Made by a program: the position numbers and the translations under genes | Notes under the pieces: generated by a model | Told to the model about the DNA's origin: nothing | Database searches by the model: none | Seen by the model: only the letters and a program-made list of their open reading frames with translations | DNA from: Xiphophorus maculatus | Lineage: Eukaryota > Chordata > Actinopteri > Cyprinodontiformes > Poeciliidae | Direction: 5' to 3' | DNA: 64,000 bases | NCBI RefSeq assembly: GCF_002775205.1 | Contig: NC_036447.1 | Span: 7,490,501 to 7,554,500, forward strand | In this document: piece by piece, positions 1-10,988 of the stretch | Layout of the letters: every line of letters starts with the position of its first letter | Position numbering within the stretch: position 1 is the stretch's first letter

Positions 1-1888
1 CTGGTGTGAAGCTCAAATTCAGAAACTGAAGATGCTCAGGATAAATGTCAAGCTCCAGTCTCACGGTAGTACCAGGTGGGATACCGGACACCAGCTCCAC
101 ATCACCTGCAGCAGCAAAACATTATCAGATAAACTTAAATTACCTCATGAATTAATTAATTCCAGGTACCAATAAATGATCTATTTGTGTAACAAGATAG
201 AGAAAAGGCATGCTCAAAGGAGGAAGTCAGTCTTAATTGATCTATTCCTAATCTTAATTAAATTAATTGTTTTTATCATCTTACCTGTATATCCTTCATC
301 CACAGGACCCAGTTCTTCCACATTCGCTGAACCACAGTTTATGGTGGTGCTACCTGCAGAAACAGAAACAACTTTAAGGAAATCTGCAGAATGAGATCAT
401 TCAGGTTTTTACATGCCATCCACAGCCGGGCATTGCCCCCCCACAGAGTCAGCCGTGCCCCCATTGACTGGAAGCTGTTTGTTGTTTTTACCTCAGAGTG
501 GTCAACTCTCCAAGTGTCGTCTATGTTCAAAAGTGGGTAGCACTGCTTACATTCACTTGAGTAACTTTTTTTGGGAAAAAAGGCACTTATAAGAGTAGTT
601 TTACTGCACTGTATATTATTATTCCTACCTAGATTGATTTTGCCCCCTCAAAATAAGCTGATGCCCCCCCCCGTTAAACTCGGCTTATAAATGAAGTCCA
701 TAAGCCGCTCATTATGCACAAAAGTGTCAGTTCATCCAAAGCCAAGTCTATCTTCGACACAAGTTGAGAAACGAAGGCAAGGAAAGCAGAAAAGGCAGTT
801 TCTAGCAGACCGTCCATAAAGCCAGTCTTTTCTTCCTGGTTGAAAAGAGCAGGTACCTTCTGTCTGGTAGCTCGCCGCTGCCTCACCTGCTTCACTAGTT
901 ATCCACACAACCAAAACTACTTGGTAGTAAACTAACAATTGACACAATAAACTATTATTTAAGCTATTAAGTTCAGCCACAGATTGATACACAATCCGTA
1001 ACGTGAATTAATCAGCTTCCATTGCATAATAGTTATATTAATATTATTATAGTTAAACTGTAAAAACACAAACTCTTGCAGTTTTATTATTTGACAATAA
1101 ATGAGACTAACACTTTCCTGTTTTAGATTAGTTAAGGTTACCAAACCTTTTTACTTTTTAATCCCAAGAATAATGAGAGTGAACTAACAAAATGTTTTAT
1201 TTACAGTTCTTCAAATCTTTATAAAATCACACAACTAGTTGAGTGAATTCACATAAAACATAAAACCAAGACAATACCATCCCAGACTCCAAAGACTCTA
1301 ACAACTTAAAGATGTTCTGTTTTTATTAAATGTTTCTTTCAAAAGCAGAACCTGAATTTGCTAAATATTTAACCATGTTTTAGGAGCAGGAGAAATTACT
1401 CCGCTACCCTCAAGCTGTAAAGGACCTGAAGGAGATTAGGTTTTGTTTTTTTACAACAGGGTGGAAAATTAAATATTAAACTTTTCAGTTGAAATATAGA
1501 CGATGCAGAAATAGTGATAAGTGGATTTTGAACCATCGACCCAACAGATAAGGAGCAATTTTATGGCAGTAAAATTCCCCCGTACAGTTTTTCCTCTTCA
1601 GATCTGAAGTGTACAAACGAAAGACTCGTCCTCTGATTGTAGACAAAAAAACATCAAACATTTCCCTCTCAGAGGTTAATTTAAGTCACTTTAGACGCTT
1701 AAGAAACGTTTAAATAGTGAAGGCCCATATTTTTTCATTTTACTACAAAACTGCTATATTAAGCTCCGGTTTACCTGGTTATGAGCAAATTTAATCCTGT
1801 ACTCACCTATTGGACTTTCAGTAACGACATGGATCCAAACAGAGACAATAAGACAGATGCAGGTCCGACGCAAAGCAGCGCCGTCCAT
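1..1888 (-). CDS. Cadherin-related protein, paralogue 1 (5' exons only; runs off window)
   Basis: Seen: three exons on the minus strand that match the first three exons of the complete cadherin gene at 10989-34779. Exon 1 is 1807-1888 (ATG at 1888-1886; a 27-residue hydrophobic signal-peptide sequence starting MDGAALRRTC; phase 1 end). Exon 2 is 285-353 (contains INCGSAN and GPVDEGYTG). Exon 3 is 1-105 and is cut by the window edge (GDVELVSGIPPG onward). All junctions have GT-AG boundaries and keep frame. The intron-1 region also shares an inserted repeat with the paralogue (about 500-640 here, 32510-32640 there), so that insertion predates the duplication. Inferred: N-terminal end of a type I membrane adhesion protein. 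The cadherin repeats themselves lie outside the window, so the assignment rests on the paralogue. Whether this copy is intact is unknown. Confidence 0.82.
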
Positions 1889-1982
1889 GTTGAGTTGTTG
1901 TGTTTCCCAGCCTCAGACAACTGACTCTGAACTGAACCACAGGACTTATGGATGACTTGTAGTTTCCTTCTCCCTATTCAGC

Positions 1983-1990
1983 TTTTATAA
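1983..1990 (-). promoter_or_regulatory. Candidate TATA box of cadherin paralogue 1
   Basis: The minus strand reads TTATAAAA about 95 bp upstream of the ATG at 1888. The surrounding 100 bp resemble the matching position upstream of paralogue 2 (CATAAAAG near 34868-34878), including a shared CTGAACCACAGG block, so the promoter was duplicated with the gene. Function is inferred from position and conservation only. Confidence 0.45.
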
Positions 1991-3239
1991 CAGGCTGTAA
2001 AACAACATTCACCTGTAAAGAGAGGGCAGAGGGGCAGAAAGGCAGAAGGTTGTAAATCCTTTCTTTCAATTTCATTAGGAAAAATAAACACTATTCTATC
2101 AGAAAAGCAGACATTGTTAAAAGCTAATCATAAATAGTATTAAAGCTAAAATGGCTTCAGTCATTCCTAAGTTGTAGGATATTTGGTTTTCTTTACCCAA
2201 GTTTGTGTTTTGGAAACTAAGTGGCTTAGATTTCCTCTTGAAATGTGACTCAGGTTCAGTTCAAACATTTTGATGAAATATACTCCATATTTCTAGATGC
2301 CATTTTATTTTTGGTGAATTAGTGCCACTGTGGAAATAAAGACCAGGGAAGTAGAGGGGAAATGAGAGAGCCTCATAAAAAGATTAAAATAAAGTGCTTT
2401 TTAGTTTTCCTTTATTTTATTAAATATTTATTCTTTTTTCTGACTGACTTTGTTTGCTTTCTTTCTCTCCCTCTTTTTTCCAATTCTACTCAAAATATCT
2501 GTGACGCATTTTAGAGAAAAGTAAAATAATAATGCAAATTACAAAATAACCGCCAAGATTAAAAGAAAAAAGAAGTCCACAGATGTTAAATAATTTCATT
2601 TGTTTTGTTGTGACACCAATTGATTGTGTTCTGTGTTTTGTCTTTGTTTTGAATGTGTCCATTTTAATGTGTAACTCCTTGATTGTTTGTTTGGTTATTT
2701 TTGCTTTGTTTGGTTGTTTTATGGTTTTATTTCTGTTAGTCATTCTCTTATCCGGTTATTTATTTGGTAGATCAATACCCATTTTTGCTACTCTGTAATG
2801 TTTGTTGTAATTGGTGAATTAAATAGAAAGAAATGTGACAGGTTTCTAAGTTACCTGTGAAACTCTCCCTTCCAATCAGAAGGACCTGCTGGAAAATGAT
2901 ATGAAGCCGTGGCGGAAATTCAAACTGGAAAACTCTTCAGCCCGACCTGCATCATCCAATCATCCGCCTATCAGCATCAGACCATGCCTCGTTATAAGTA
3001 ATCATTATTATATATTATTATAAATGCCTTGTTTCACGATGCCATCTGGCTTCCAGCCGTGCTCGACCCACCTCCTCCCCTTCTCCACCTCCCAACTCCT
3101 TGCTGGGAGGTGGTCCGTTCTCCGACCTCCACCACCAGTGTATGGCCCAGGGGGAAGACGTCTCAAATCAGCAAAATCAGCATGGCAAATGCTCATCTAA
3201 GCTTATCACAATTCACAGCACAATGTCTTCTGGTTGGAC
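1991..3239. other. Intergenic, no gene seen
   Basis: AT-rich sequence. Short ORFs here (for example near 2583-2798) are low-complexity, T-rich and lack splice or promoter context. From about 2820 to 3230 the base composition rises and looks like an old interspersed element, but I cannot name it. Confidence 0.5.
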
Positions 3240-3288
3240 AAACTTAATTGAATTACTTGTTACCAATTGAAGCAATTCAATTAAGTTT
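3240..3288. repeat. Perfect 15-bp hairpin
   Basis: Arms at 3240-3254 and 3274-3288 are exact reverse complements (AAACTTAATTGAATT and its complement) around a 19-nt loop. Probably part of a small inverted-repeat element; no coding context. Confidence 0.75.
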
Positions 3289-4198
3289 GCTCAACTCATT
3301 TCTTTCTATAGTGTAACTGAATTCATAGATGTTATCCCGCCAAACAGTACTTGTTAAAGTTTAAGATTTATGTGTGAACTTGTTTTCTTTGTGTCTGAAC
3401 ATGAAACTGACGCATCCGTTATTGAACTTTCTCACTACTGCCACCTTCTGGAAAGAAGTAATCCGTTTTCTCCAACGGAAGATTGATTGTGATTTCTGTT
3501 ATACCTGGAACAATGTCCTGCTTGGAGTCCATGAACACAAAAAATAGAACAATATATTAAAAAGGGAAATACCACATAAAAAAAACAAAACAAAAAAAAG
3601 ACGAAAGTTACTCATACTACTCTATTTTTTTTAGATGTTTCAAAAAGTCAGAACATTTCTGATTCCAACAAGAAAGTTGTCAAAACATTTAACTGATTCA
3701 CCGTATTCAATGCATTTCCGGGAATGCTCCCCCTGGTTTATGTTCTTTTTGTTTAAATCTATATTTCTAACTGTTCTGTATAACTTTTCTCAATAAAGTT
3801 ATCAAAAAACAAACAAAACCATAGATATTATGATGGGAATAGATTATTCGACCCACATACGGAACGAAACTCAGGAGACTCAGTAAAATATGTCAGTAAA
3901 AATAAAGTTTATTGTACGAAATAAGAACTATTTCCCTTGTTTGGGAACCGGGAAACCAAGATAATTGGGCAGGACCACTAAGAACAAGAGAGAAGAAATG
4001 GTGAGCGAGAATGTCACTGAAATAGATGGTCACTGGAAAAGGAGCTCTGACTGGAGTAATGAGAGCAATCAATGACCTGCAGGTGCGTCCGCTCAGCACC
4101 TGTAGCTGAACACGATCTCCTGGCTCCCTCTGGTGGACGATTGGAAAAGGTGCATGAAACCTTACAGGAAACCAAAATCCCGGTCTTGTGCAAAATTC

Positions 4199-4397
4199 TG
4201 TTACATGTAGTATACTACATGTGATAGCACATAGTATACTACATGTGTGATACTACATGTAGTATACTACGTGTGATAGCACGTAGTATACTACATGTGT
4301 GATACTACATGTAGTATACTACGTGTGATAGCACGTAGTATACTACATGCTAATACATGATAGCATGTAGCATGTAGTATACTACATGCTATCACAC
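4199..4397. repeat. Palindromic tandem array (ACATGTAGTATACTACATGT core)
   Basis: About 200 bp of repeated TAGTATACTACATG blocks joined by GTGATAGCAC and GTGTGAT spacers. The core is a perfect 20-bp palindrome, and the larger period is about 56 bp. The spacer variants ACATAGTA and ACGTAGTA alternate. The whole array could form cruciforms. No gene overlaps it. Confidence 0.85.
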
Positions 4398-4399
4398 AA

Positions 4400-5329
4400 C
4401 ATTTTTTGAGAATTTGGAAACAGTTGCTCTTTATTTCCCAAAGTTATGGGGGGAAGGAAAAGAGAGAATTGACATTTCAGCTGCCTGAAATTATTTGCCA
4501 AAGTTAAAGGAGGGGAACCAAATATTTTAGCAACCTAATATAATTCGTTCCCACTCTATAACATGGGAATAAATTAATTTACCAGCAAGTCTTTAACTGT
4601 GCTTTGGAAACATTTGCTCTTAATTTCACAAAGGTAAGAGTCCCTGCCTGGGATTTAAACTATCTTTCCATAGCTACCTTATATTATAGTCCTGTAAGGA
4701 TAAATATCAAACATAGTTTTCAAAATGTAATTTATAAACCATTATACAACATTCATAAACTAGCACACCACAGCAAACTCAGGAACCTATGGCAAACACA
4801 CAAAGCACTGATAAGTTTTTTCCATTGGTGGGCTTCCCACACACGCCTGATAGAACCACCTCAGGCACATGTCACACTGGATCTAGGAAAGAAACCAAAA
4901 ATATAAGGCTTTTTTTTTTTTTAGAAAAATATGTATTTACAATTACAATATACTGTACAATCAATCATTTTAGATTCCTTTATTTTCCAACTGCTGGAGG
5001 ATCACAAGGGGAAATAACCAAAATACAAACACAAAGGATTAAGTAGACTAAAGGAACCTAATGAGAACAAATGAAAATAATTAAAAACAAGAAATAAATA
5101 TAATTAGAATCACCAATGAAGAACAGATGTGGAAAACAAGGCAAAATTAAATGGAAGCAACTAAGGAACAACAAAAGAATCTGAGGAGGACGCCGAAGGA
5201 ACAACAGCCTTGGAGGACGCTGGCGGCAGAGCAGAAACCTAGGAGGATGCGTCCCATCCTGACTGACCTTCTGAGCCTTGTCGCAGGTCCTGTTGACCTC
5301 CCAGCCAACCTTCTGAGCTAGGCTGGGAG
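4400..5329. other. Intergenic, no convincing gene
   Basis: A 100-codon ORF at 4604-4906 lacks recognisable domains, codon bias or a promoter, and I treat it as chance. The rest is AT-rich unique-looking sequence that leads into the minisatellite. Confidence 0.5.
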
Positions 5330-6175
5330 GTCGATGGGACCTGCAACACTGGCAGTGGAGCAGCAGAGCAGAAACCAAGAGGCCGATGGGACACACAACA
5401 AGGATCCGGAAGCCGATGGGACCCTCAACGAAGCCCTGGAGGTCGTCCGGGAGACCAAAGGGACTTGTTACAAAGCCCTGGAGGTCAGCCTGGAGACCAA
5501 TGGGACTCGCTATGAAGTCCTGGAGGAAGGCTGGCAGACCGACAGGACTCACTTCTAAACCCTGGAGGTCGGGCAGGAGACCGACAGGACTTGCTAAGAA
5601 GCCCTGAAGGCAGACCGGGAGACCGACAGGACTCGCTACGAAGCCCAGGAGGTCAGCCTGGAGACCGACAGGACTCGCTACGAAGCCCTGGAGGTCAGCC
5701 CGGAGACCAACAGGACTCTCTACGAAGCCCTGGAGGCAGGCCGGGAGACCAACGGGACTCGCTACGAAGCCCTGGAGGCAGGCCGGGAGACCAACGGGAC
5801 TCGCTACGAAGCCCAGGAGGTCAGCCTGGAGACCGACAGGACTCGCTACAAAGCCCTGGAGGCAGGCCGGGAGACCAACGGGACTTGCTACGAAGCCCTG
5901 GAGGAAGGCTGGGAGACCGACAGGACTCGCTGCGAAGCCCTGGAGGTCAGCCTGGAGACCAACGGGACTCTCTACGAAGCCCTGGAGGTCAGCCCGGAGA
6001 CCAACGGGACTCTCTACGAAGCCCTGGAGGTCAGCCCGGAGACCAACGGGACTCTCTACGAAGCCCTGGAGGTCAGCCCGGAGACCAACGGGACTTGCTA
6101 CGAAGCCCTGGAGGTCAGCCCGGAGACCAACGGGACTCGCTACGAAGCCCTGGAGGCAGGCCAGGAGGCAATGCT
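5330..6175. repeat. 42-bp GC-rich minisatellite, open in frame
   Basis: About 17-19 imperfect copies of a 42-bp unit (core GACCAACGGGACTCGCTACG, then AAGCCCTGGAGGTCAGCC). 42 is a multiple of three, so frames stay open: the plus strand reads a 14-residue unit (LRSPGGQPGDQRDS) through 5591-6238, and a minus frame reads SPxGLxxDLQGFV units in 5058-5552. Copies become more regular from 5590 rightward. I see no splice sites or domain that show which strand, if either, is translated. Best read as a minisatellite; a repetitive coding exon remains possible. Confidence 0.8.
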
Positions 6176-6496
6176 GGCCCCAAGCTCCTCATCCGAAGCC
6201 TAACTAAAATAAAAACAAAACTAGAGTACATAATATAAATAAGTGTCTGATGACCTGGCGACAAAGGAATAGTCTGGTGACGAAGGAGACCTGAGTTTGA
6301 TGGCCTCAAGTTCCCATGGCACCGCAGTCCTGCGGGCCTCAAACTCTCCTGCCAACATCTTTCAAGCGTTAAGCTCTTCCGCCATCAGCCACCAAGTGTC
6401 AAGCTTCCCCTGACACCACAGTCCTGTTGTCCTTAAAAGCTTTTCTGCCACCGATAATCAAGCATGAAGCTTGGAGCCCTCATAACACTTCTTTAT
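6176..6496. other. Spacer between minisatellite and coiled-coil ORF
   Basis: About 320 bp with repeated short TGATGGCC/CTGCC-type segments; no ORF of note. It would be the 3' flank of the minus-strand ORF that ends at 6497. Confidence 0.4.
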
Positions 6497-8062
6497 TTAG
6501 AAGTACCATCTTTCAATCCAGTACCTGAGAGTGTCTGTTTGGTACATTTTCAGGAGTGTATTGGAGACGCCTCCGATCACACGTCTGAATACAGGCGGCT
6601 GCTGCTGTGACTGGTCTGAATCTGACTGGATGTCTTCGTCGGTTTCCTCTTCAGATGGCTGCTCTTTCAGCTGTTCCACTTCAAGCTGCAGGTCGTTGTT
6701 CATATCCTCCAAGATAGTGCTTTTCTGCTCCAGGGCAGCATTTTCCTGCTCCAAGGCGGTGTTTAAATTCTCCAAGACAGTGCTTTTCTGCTCCAGGGTG
6801 GTGTTTATATTCTCCAAGAGAGTGCATTTCTGCTCCAGAGTGGTGCTTTTCAGCTTCAGGGTGGTATTTACCTGCTCCAAGAAGGTGTTTTCCTGCCCCA
6901 GGGTGGTGTTTTCCTGCTTCAGGGCGGTGTTGTCCTGCTCCAGAGTGGTGATTTTCTGCTCCAAGTTGGTCTTTTCCTTCTCCAGGGCTGTGTTGTCCTG
7001 CTCCAGGGTGGTGATTTTCTGCTCCAAGGCACTACTTTTCTGCTCCAGAGCAGTCTTTTCCTTTTCCAGGACGGTGTTTCTCTGCTCCAGGATATTTTGT
7101 TCTTTCTCCTGGGTGGTGTTTTTGGGACCCAGGGAGGTGTTTTCCTGCTTCAAGGCGGTGTTTATTTGCTCCAAGGCAAGGCTTTTCTGCTCCAGGGCGG
7201 TGTTTTTTTGCTTCAGGGCAGTGCTTTCCTGCTTCAGGGTGGTATTTTCCTGCTTCAGGGCAGTGTTTATTTGCTCCAGGGCAGTCTTTTCCTTCTCCAG
7301 GGTGGTGTTTCTCTGTTCCATGGCGGTGGTTTTCTGCCCCAGAGCAGTCTTTTCCTTCTCCAGGGTGGTGTTTATTTGCTCCAGGATGGAGCTTGTCTGC
7401 TCCAGAGCAGTCTTTTCCTTCTCCAGGGTGGTGTTTATTTGCTCCAGGGTGGAGATTTTCTGCTCCAGAGTAGTCTTTCTCTTCTCCAGGGTGGTGTTTA
7501 TTTGCTCCAGGGTGGAGCTTTTCTGCTCCAGAGCAGTCTTTTCCTTCTCCAGGTTGGTGTTTCTCTGCTCCATGGCGGTGTTTTTCTGACCCAGGGCGAT
7601 GTTTTCCTGCTTCAGGGCGGTGTTTAATTGCTCCAAGGCAGTATTTTTTTGCTCCAGGGCACTTTTGTCCTGCTCAAGGTTGGTGCTTTTCTGCCCTCCA
7701 GCAGTTTTTTCCTGCTCCAGGGAGGTGCTTTTATTCTCCAAGGCGGTGATTTTCTGTTTCAGGGCAGTGTTTATCTGCTCCAGTGTGGTGTTATCATCCT
7801 TTAAAATTTTGTTTATGTCGAACAGTTTTTTAAATTCTTCATCTTTCTCCCAAAGCAGCTTATCTTTTTCAAGTGTAGCTTTTTCGATATTTTTAACTTG
7901 ACTCTTCAGCTCTTCATTTGATTTAATCAAAGACTGTCTCTCAATGGACATCTTGTTGACTTCTTTCAAGATGCCATGGAGCTTCTGAGTCTCTCGAGCT
8001 AAGGTCTGTTGTATCTTTTCATTTCCAGAATCAGAAGACGACGCATTACTGATCTGACTCAT
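6497..8062 (-). CDS. Hypothetical heptad-repeat (coiled-coil) protein, intronless ORF
   Basis: A single open frame of 521 codons from the ATG at 8062-8060 (MSQISNASSSDSG); an upstream in-frame ATG at 8110 would add 16 residues. Residues 1 to about 100 are a non-repetitive charged helix with a Glu/Lys/Leu pattern (for example LKSNEELKSQ-like segments). About 100-450 is a 7-residue repeat on the theme NTALEQE/KTALEQK (21-bp DNA unit). It ends in an acidic stretch (EEETDEDIQSDSD) and a short tail with RRVIGGVSNTLLKMYQ and Trp/Tyr residues. Predicted to be a long soluble helical rod; no signal peptide or membrane segment. An acceptor-like TTTGGATTGCAG lies about 30 nt upstream of the ATG, so a 5' non-coding exon is possible. 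I do not recognise the family. The unique ends and the intact frame through 50 or so repeats argue for a real protein. The antisense ORFs here are shadows of the repeat. Confidence 0.6.
   Translation of the reverse strand: MSQISNASSSDSGNEKIQQTLARETQKLHGILKEVNKMSIERQSLIKSNEELKSQVKNIEKATLEKDKLLWEKDEEFKKLFDINKILKDDNTTLEQINTALKQKITALENKSTSLEQEKTAGGQKSTNLEQDKSALEQKNTALEQLNTALKQENIALGQKNTAMEQRNTNLEKEKTALEQKSSTLEQINTTLEKRKTTLEQKISTLEQINTTLEKEKTALEQTSSILEQINTTLEKEKTALGQKTTAMEQRNTTLEKEKTALEQINTALKQENTTLKQESTALKQKNTALEQKSLALEQINTALKQENTSLGPKNTTQEKEQNILEQRNTVLEKEKTALEQKSSALEQKITTLEQDNTALEKEKTNLEQKITTLEQDNTALKQENTTLGQENTFLEQVNTTLKLKSTTLEQKCTLLENINTTLEQKSTVLENLNTALEQENAALEQKSTILEDMNNDLQLEVEQLKEQPSEEETDEDIQSDSDQSQQQPPVFRRVIGGVSNTLLKMYQTDTLRYWIERWYF
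6700..7800. repeat. 21-bp coding tandem repeat
   Basis: DNA-level repeat of the heptad region: 21-bp units on the theme TGCTCCAGGGCGGTGTTTTTC (plus-strand sense). Copies diverge in a way that mostly keeps Leu, Gln and Thr in the minus-strand protein. It opens long antisense frames on the plus strand that should not be annotated. Confidence 0.8.
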
Positions 8063-8419
8063 TGTTGATCCTTTTTGTAATCCAAAAACTGCAATCCAAA
8101 ATCTGCACAATGTTTTTCTTTATTTGTTTGTTTGGATTTGCCCTTTTTATCTTGAAAAGCTTTTGTTTCAATATCTTAATAGGAGACAATCCTTCTACTT
8201 GCTCTCTCAGTCCTCTGCTGCAATGGTTATGACCGTAGAATTCAAGAGTGCTGCTTTTGATGCACTCTTGCTCCACAAAGAGTGCATCACTCTTTGTGAC
8301 ATCAATTTGTGACATCACGCAAGTTGATGTCACTACCTCAGCAGAGCAACTAGAAAACTGCTGAAATTTGAATAAAAACAAACTTTACGGCTGAATGCCG
8401 CTCGGCTTAGCTGATGACT
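8063..8419. other. 5' flank of the coiled-coil ORF
   Basis: Probable promoter/5' UTR region for the minus-strand ORF. Contains a short inverted repeat around GATGCACTCTTG...AAGAGTGCATC (about 8258-8288). A minus-strand ORF of 111 codons overlaps here but shows no domain. Confidence 0.35.
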
Positions 8420-9380
8420 ATTGAAGACAGTTCAGCTAGTAATATATCACCAAGGCTGAAATCGACACTTGGGAGACAGCGGCTCTTGAGGACAATGGAC
8501 TGGCACAACAGGGTGCGAGGACCAACGGTCAAAAGGAAACATTGCGCCCAAAAACAGAAAAAGGGCAAATGAATGGGCATATTGACCCAGCCTAGGAAGC
8601 CACCAATTCTGACTCTCTTTCTGACCAATGTCCGCTCACTGGATAGGAAAGTGGATTTGTTACATCTGAGGCTGAGTTTCTGCAGAGATGAAGGACTGTG
8701 TTGTTCTTTGCCTAACATAAACCTGGCTTAACAGCAACATGCCGTTGAACCTTCCAGATCAACGGTATTCAGTTATTCCAAGCGGACAGCAACCAACAGT
8801 CAGGAAAAACATGGGGAGGAGGACAATGTATGTAAGTGAATGCAGGTTGGTGTACGAACTGTGGACTGGTTAAAAGCTGTCGGCCGGACTATCTGCCTCA
8901 GGAGTTTACTGCGGTGTTCATCACTATTGTTTACATGCCGCCGGGTGCTAACGGCAATGAAGCATCAAAGGAGCTGTATGACACTGTTAGCTCACTGCAG
9001 ATGAGCACCTGGAGGCGTTTTACGTGAGCTGGGGGACTTTAACCACGTGAAACTGACGGACACTCTGCCCAGTTTTTACCGGCATGTCATCCTTCTTACA
9101 CTCTGGACTGTATGTACACCAACATTCACAGTGCATACAGAGCTCTTCCTCACCCCCAGCTCTCCGACAACATCTCCACTCTGCTGGTCTCTCCGGTTCA
9201 GTACTCAACTGGTTTGAATCTTACATAAAGAACAGGGATTTCTTTGTTTCAATAGGAAACTTCTCATTGAAGCGGTCTGAAATCACATGTGGGGTACCCC
9301 AAGGTTCAATCCTCGGACCCCTCTGTTTTAATATCTATATGCTTCTACTGGTTAAGGTTATAACAGGAATCATCTAGGCT
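8420..9380 (+). mobile_element. Decayed non-LTR retrotransposon (LINE) fragments
   Basis: Translated pieces match LINE proteins with frameshifts. Near 8620-8720 a segment reads like the start of an endonuclease domain (LTNVRSLDRKVDLL). At 8890-9000 it reads EFTAVFITIVYMPPGANGNEAS, the endonuclease VYxPP motif. At 9195-9345 it reads SVLNWFESYIKNRDFF, then GVPQGSILGPL, the reverse-transcriptase motif. The stretch between endonuclease and RT is far too short, so the copy is internally deleted, and stops break every frame. Clade (L2/Rex-like) is a guess. Not functional. Confidence 0.85.
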
Positions 9381-9990
9381 CATCAGCCCGAGGCTTGGAG
9401 GAGCTGCATGCTCTCTGGTGGCCCAGAGATATTTGTTCCTTGTGTTACCTTTGATTATTTCCTCGACTTACCTCTTCGTGTTCTCCTTTAAAGGTTCCAC
9501 TGCCGACTTCCTGGAATCTTCCCGTCAAGCCCGTCTGGTTCCCCCTCATGATTTCAAGACTCAAAACAAAATACTCTCTTCAAGTTCCACGGCTGGCAAC
9601 TTTCTGCTCCTCTTCCTTGATTCAAGCTCTGCGAAACCTGTCTGTCCTCTGTTTCTACCATCCTGCGGCTGCCCTCTGGTTCTGCTTCTCTCCCTCGCTC
9701 CGTCACTCCTAAACTCACCACACAGGCCCGGCTCACGTCTCTGTCCGCCTTCCTCTCAGGAACTCACCTTCATCAGTAAGATTTTCATTTCTCCTGTATA
9801 TTCCACCCTGTTGTTCCAGGTAATCACCGTTCTCCCACTCTGTTCCAGTGTTCCCATTCATCCTCCTGTTTCCAGATTCCCCGGACAAAGATGCACATTC
9901 AAATGAATTGTTTTTCAATAAACTTTTACTTTTTCATTTGCCTCCTGAGAGTGTTCTGCATGTGGACCAAAACGTACCAAAAACCCTGAC
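9381..9990 (+). mobile_element. Probable 3' part of an interspersed element
   Basis: C/T-rich sequence ending in AATAAACTTTTACTTTTTC and then CCAAAAACCCTGACAC, the style of fish retroelement 3' ends. A 162-codon ORF (9418-9906) is Ser/Pro/Leu-rich and shows no domain; I take it as chance within the repeat. Whether it belongs to the LINE upstream is uncertain. Confidence 0.4.
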
Positions 9991-10988
9991 ACACTCAGGT
10001 GCACCAGGTGTATAAAACTGAAAACTGAAACTCAATGAAAGGTGCTTTAACACATTAGGGGTGTGCAGAACATTTTTGTAACAAGGTTATTAAAACTGTT
10101 TCACTTGAATTTTTACTCGATGAACCATAGCTTGACTGATTAAAGACAGTCTGTCACAGTAAACCTGCAGCTGTTAACATGAATAAAGCCAGGACTCATG
10201 ACTCAGACACTTCTAAGGAATACTTTTAATTTTTTTTATAGTATATACAACAAAAACACCACCCAGAGGAGGGACAGCTAAAATATCAGTCAACTAATTG
10301 CAGCAAGTAAAATTAGCATTTTATGTTCTTACAGTGAACGTTTTGGAAGGTCAGTGGAGGCATTTACACCCAAATTACGAAGTTAGAAAGTTAAATAATC
10401 ACAACTTTACAGTTTGTGAATGTTCTCCGTTTTAAATAAATCAATTTTTTATTATTTCCGAACATCTTCAGAAACAAAATGTTCACAAAACATTTACATA
10501 TAGCTGTTTTTCAACGTTACGGTTTCTATTTTTTTTTTTTACACTAATCCTTTAGAGAAATTGTTGGAATCTTTATAAAAGCTATAAAATGTGATTTAGT
10601 GAACTTAAATATACCATATAATAATACGACAGATCTTGAAAGTGAAGCAGCAAACTTGTGAAAAAGCTAAATTTCTTTCTCTCTCCAAACATTTGGTCGT
10701 AAATATTCTGAACTCAGATCATTTAGGATTTTACCTCCATGTTAAAGTCGACTGAGACCAAAGTTGGACTCTTATAAATAAAACAGACTTTTATTAAGTA
10801 GATTTGTACAGTCATTAACGGAGAACTTCAATCACATTCATGTTGGGAATCTTTGCTGAAATTTAACTATACAGAAACAAAGGTGCTTGAAGGTGATAAT
10901 AAATTAGGATATTTTAAAGACAGAGAGGCCAATTAAAAATAAAATAGATGATTATTCTGGTGCGTAAAGGTTAACAGAAATGTTCGGA
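9991..10988. other. 3' flank of cadherin paralogue 2
   Basis: AT-rich sequence downstream (minus sense) of the stop codon at 10991-10989. A minus-strand AATAAA at 10795-10790, about 200 nt past the stop, is a candidate poly(A) signal. No ORF of interest. Confidence 0.45.

Noticed and set aside
4604-4906. 100-codon ORF
   Set aside because: No recognisable domain, no promoter or conservation signal, in AT-rich DNA where such lengths occur by chance.
5330-6175. CRISPR array or collagen-like gene
   Set aside because: Units are contiguous without unique spacers, and the translated unit lacks Gly-X-Y periodicity; the genome is a vertebrate's.
6531-7901. Plus-strand Cys/Phe/Leu-rich ORFs over the coiled-coil gene
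   Set aside because: Antisense shadow of the 21-bp repeat; no start context, domain or unique ends.
9418-9906. 162-codon secreted-looking ORF
   Set aside because: Hydrophobic and Ser/Pro-rich sequence within a repeat 3' end; no promoter, splice or domain support.
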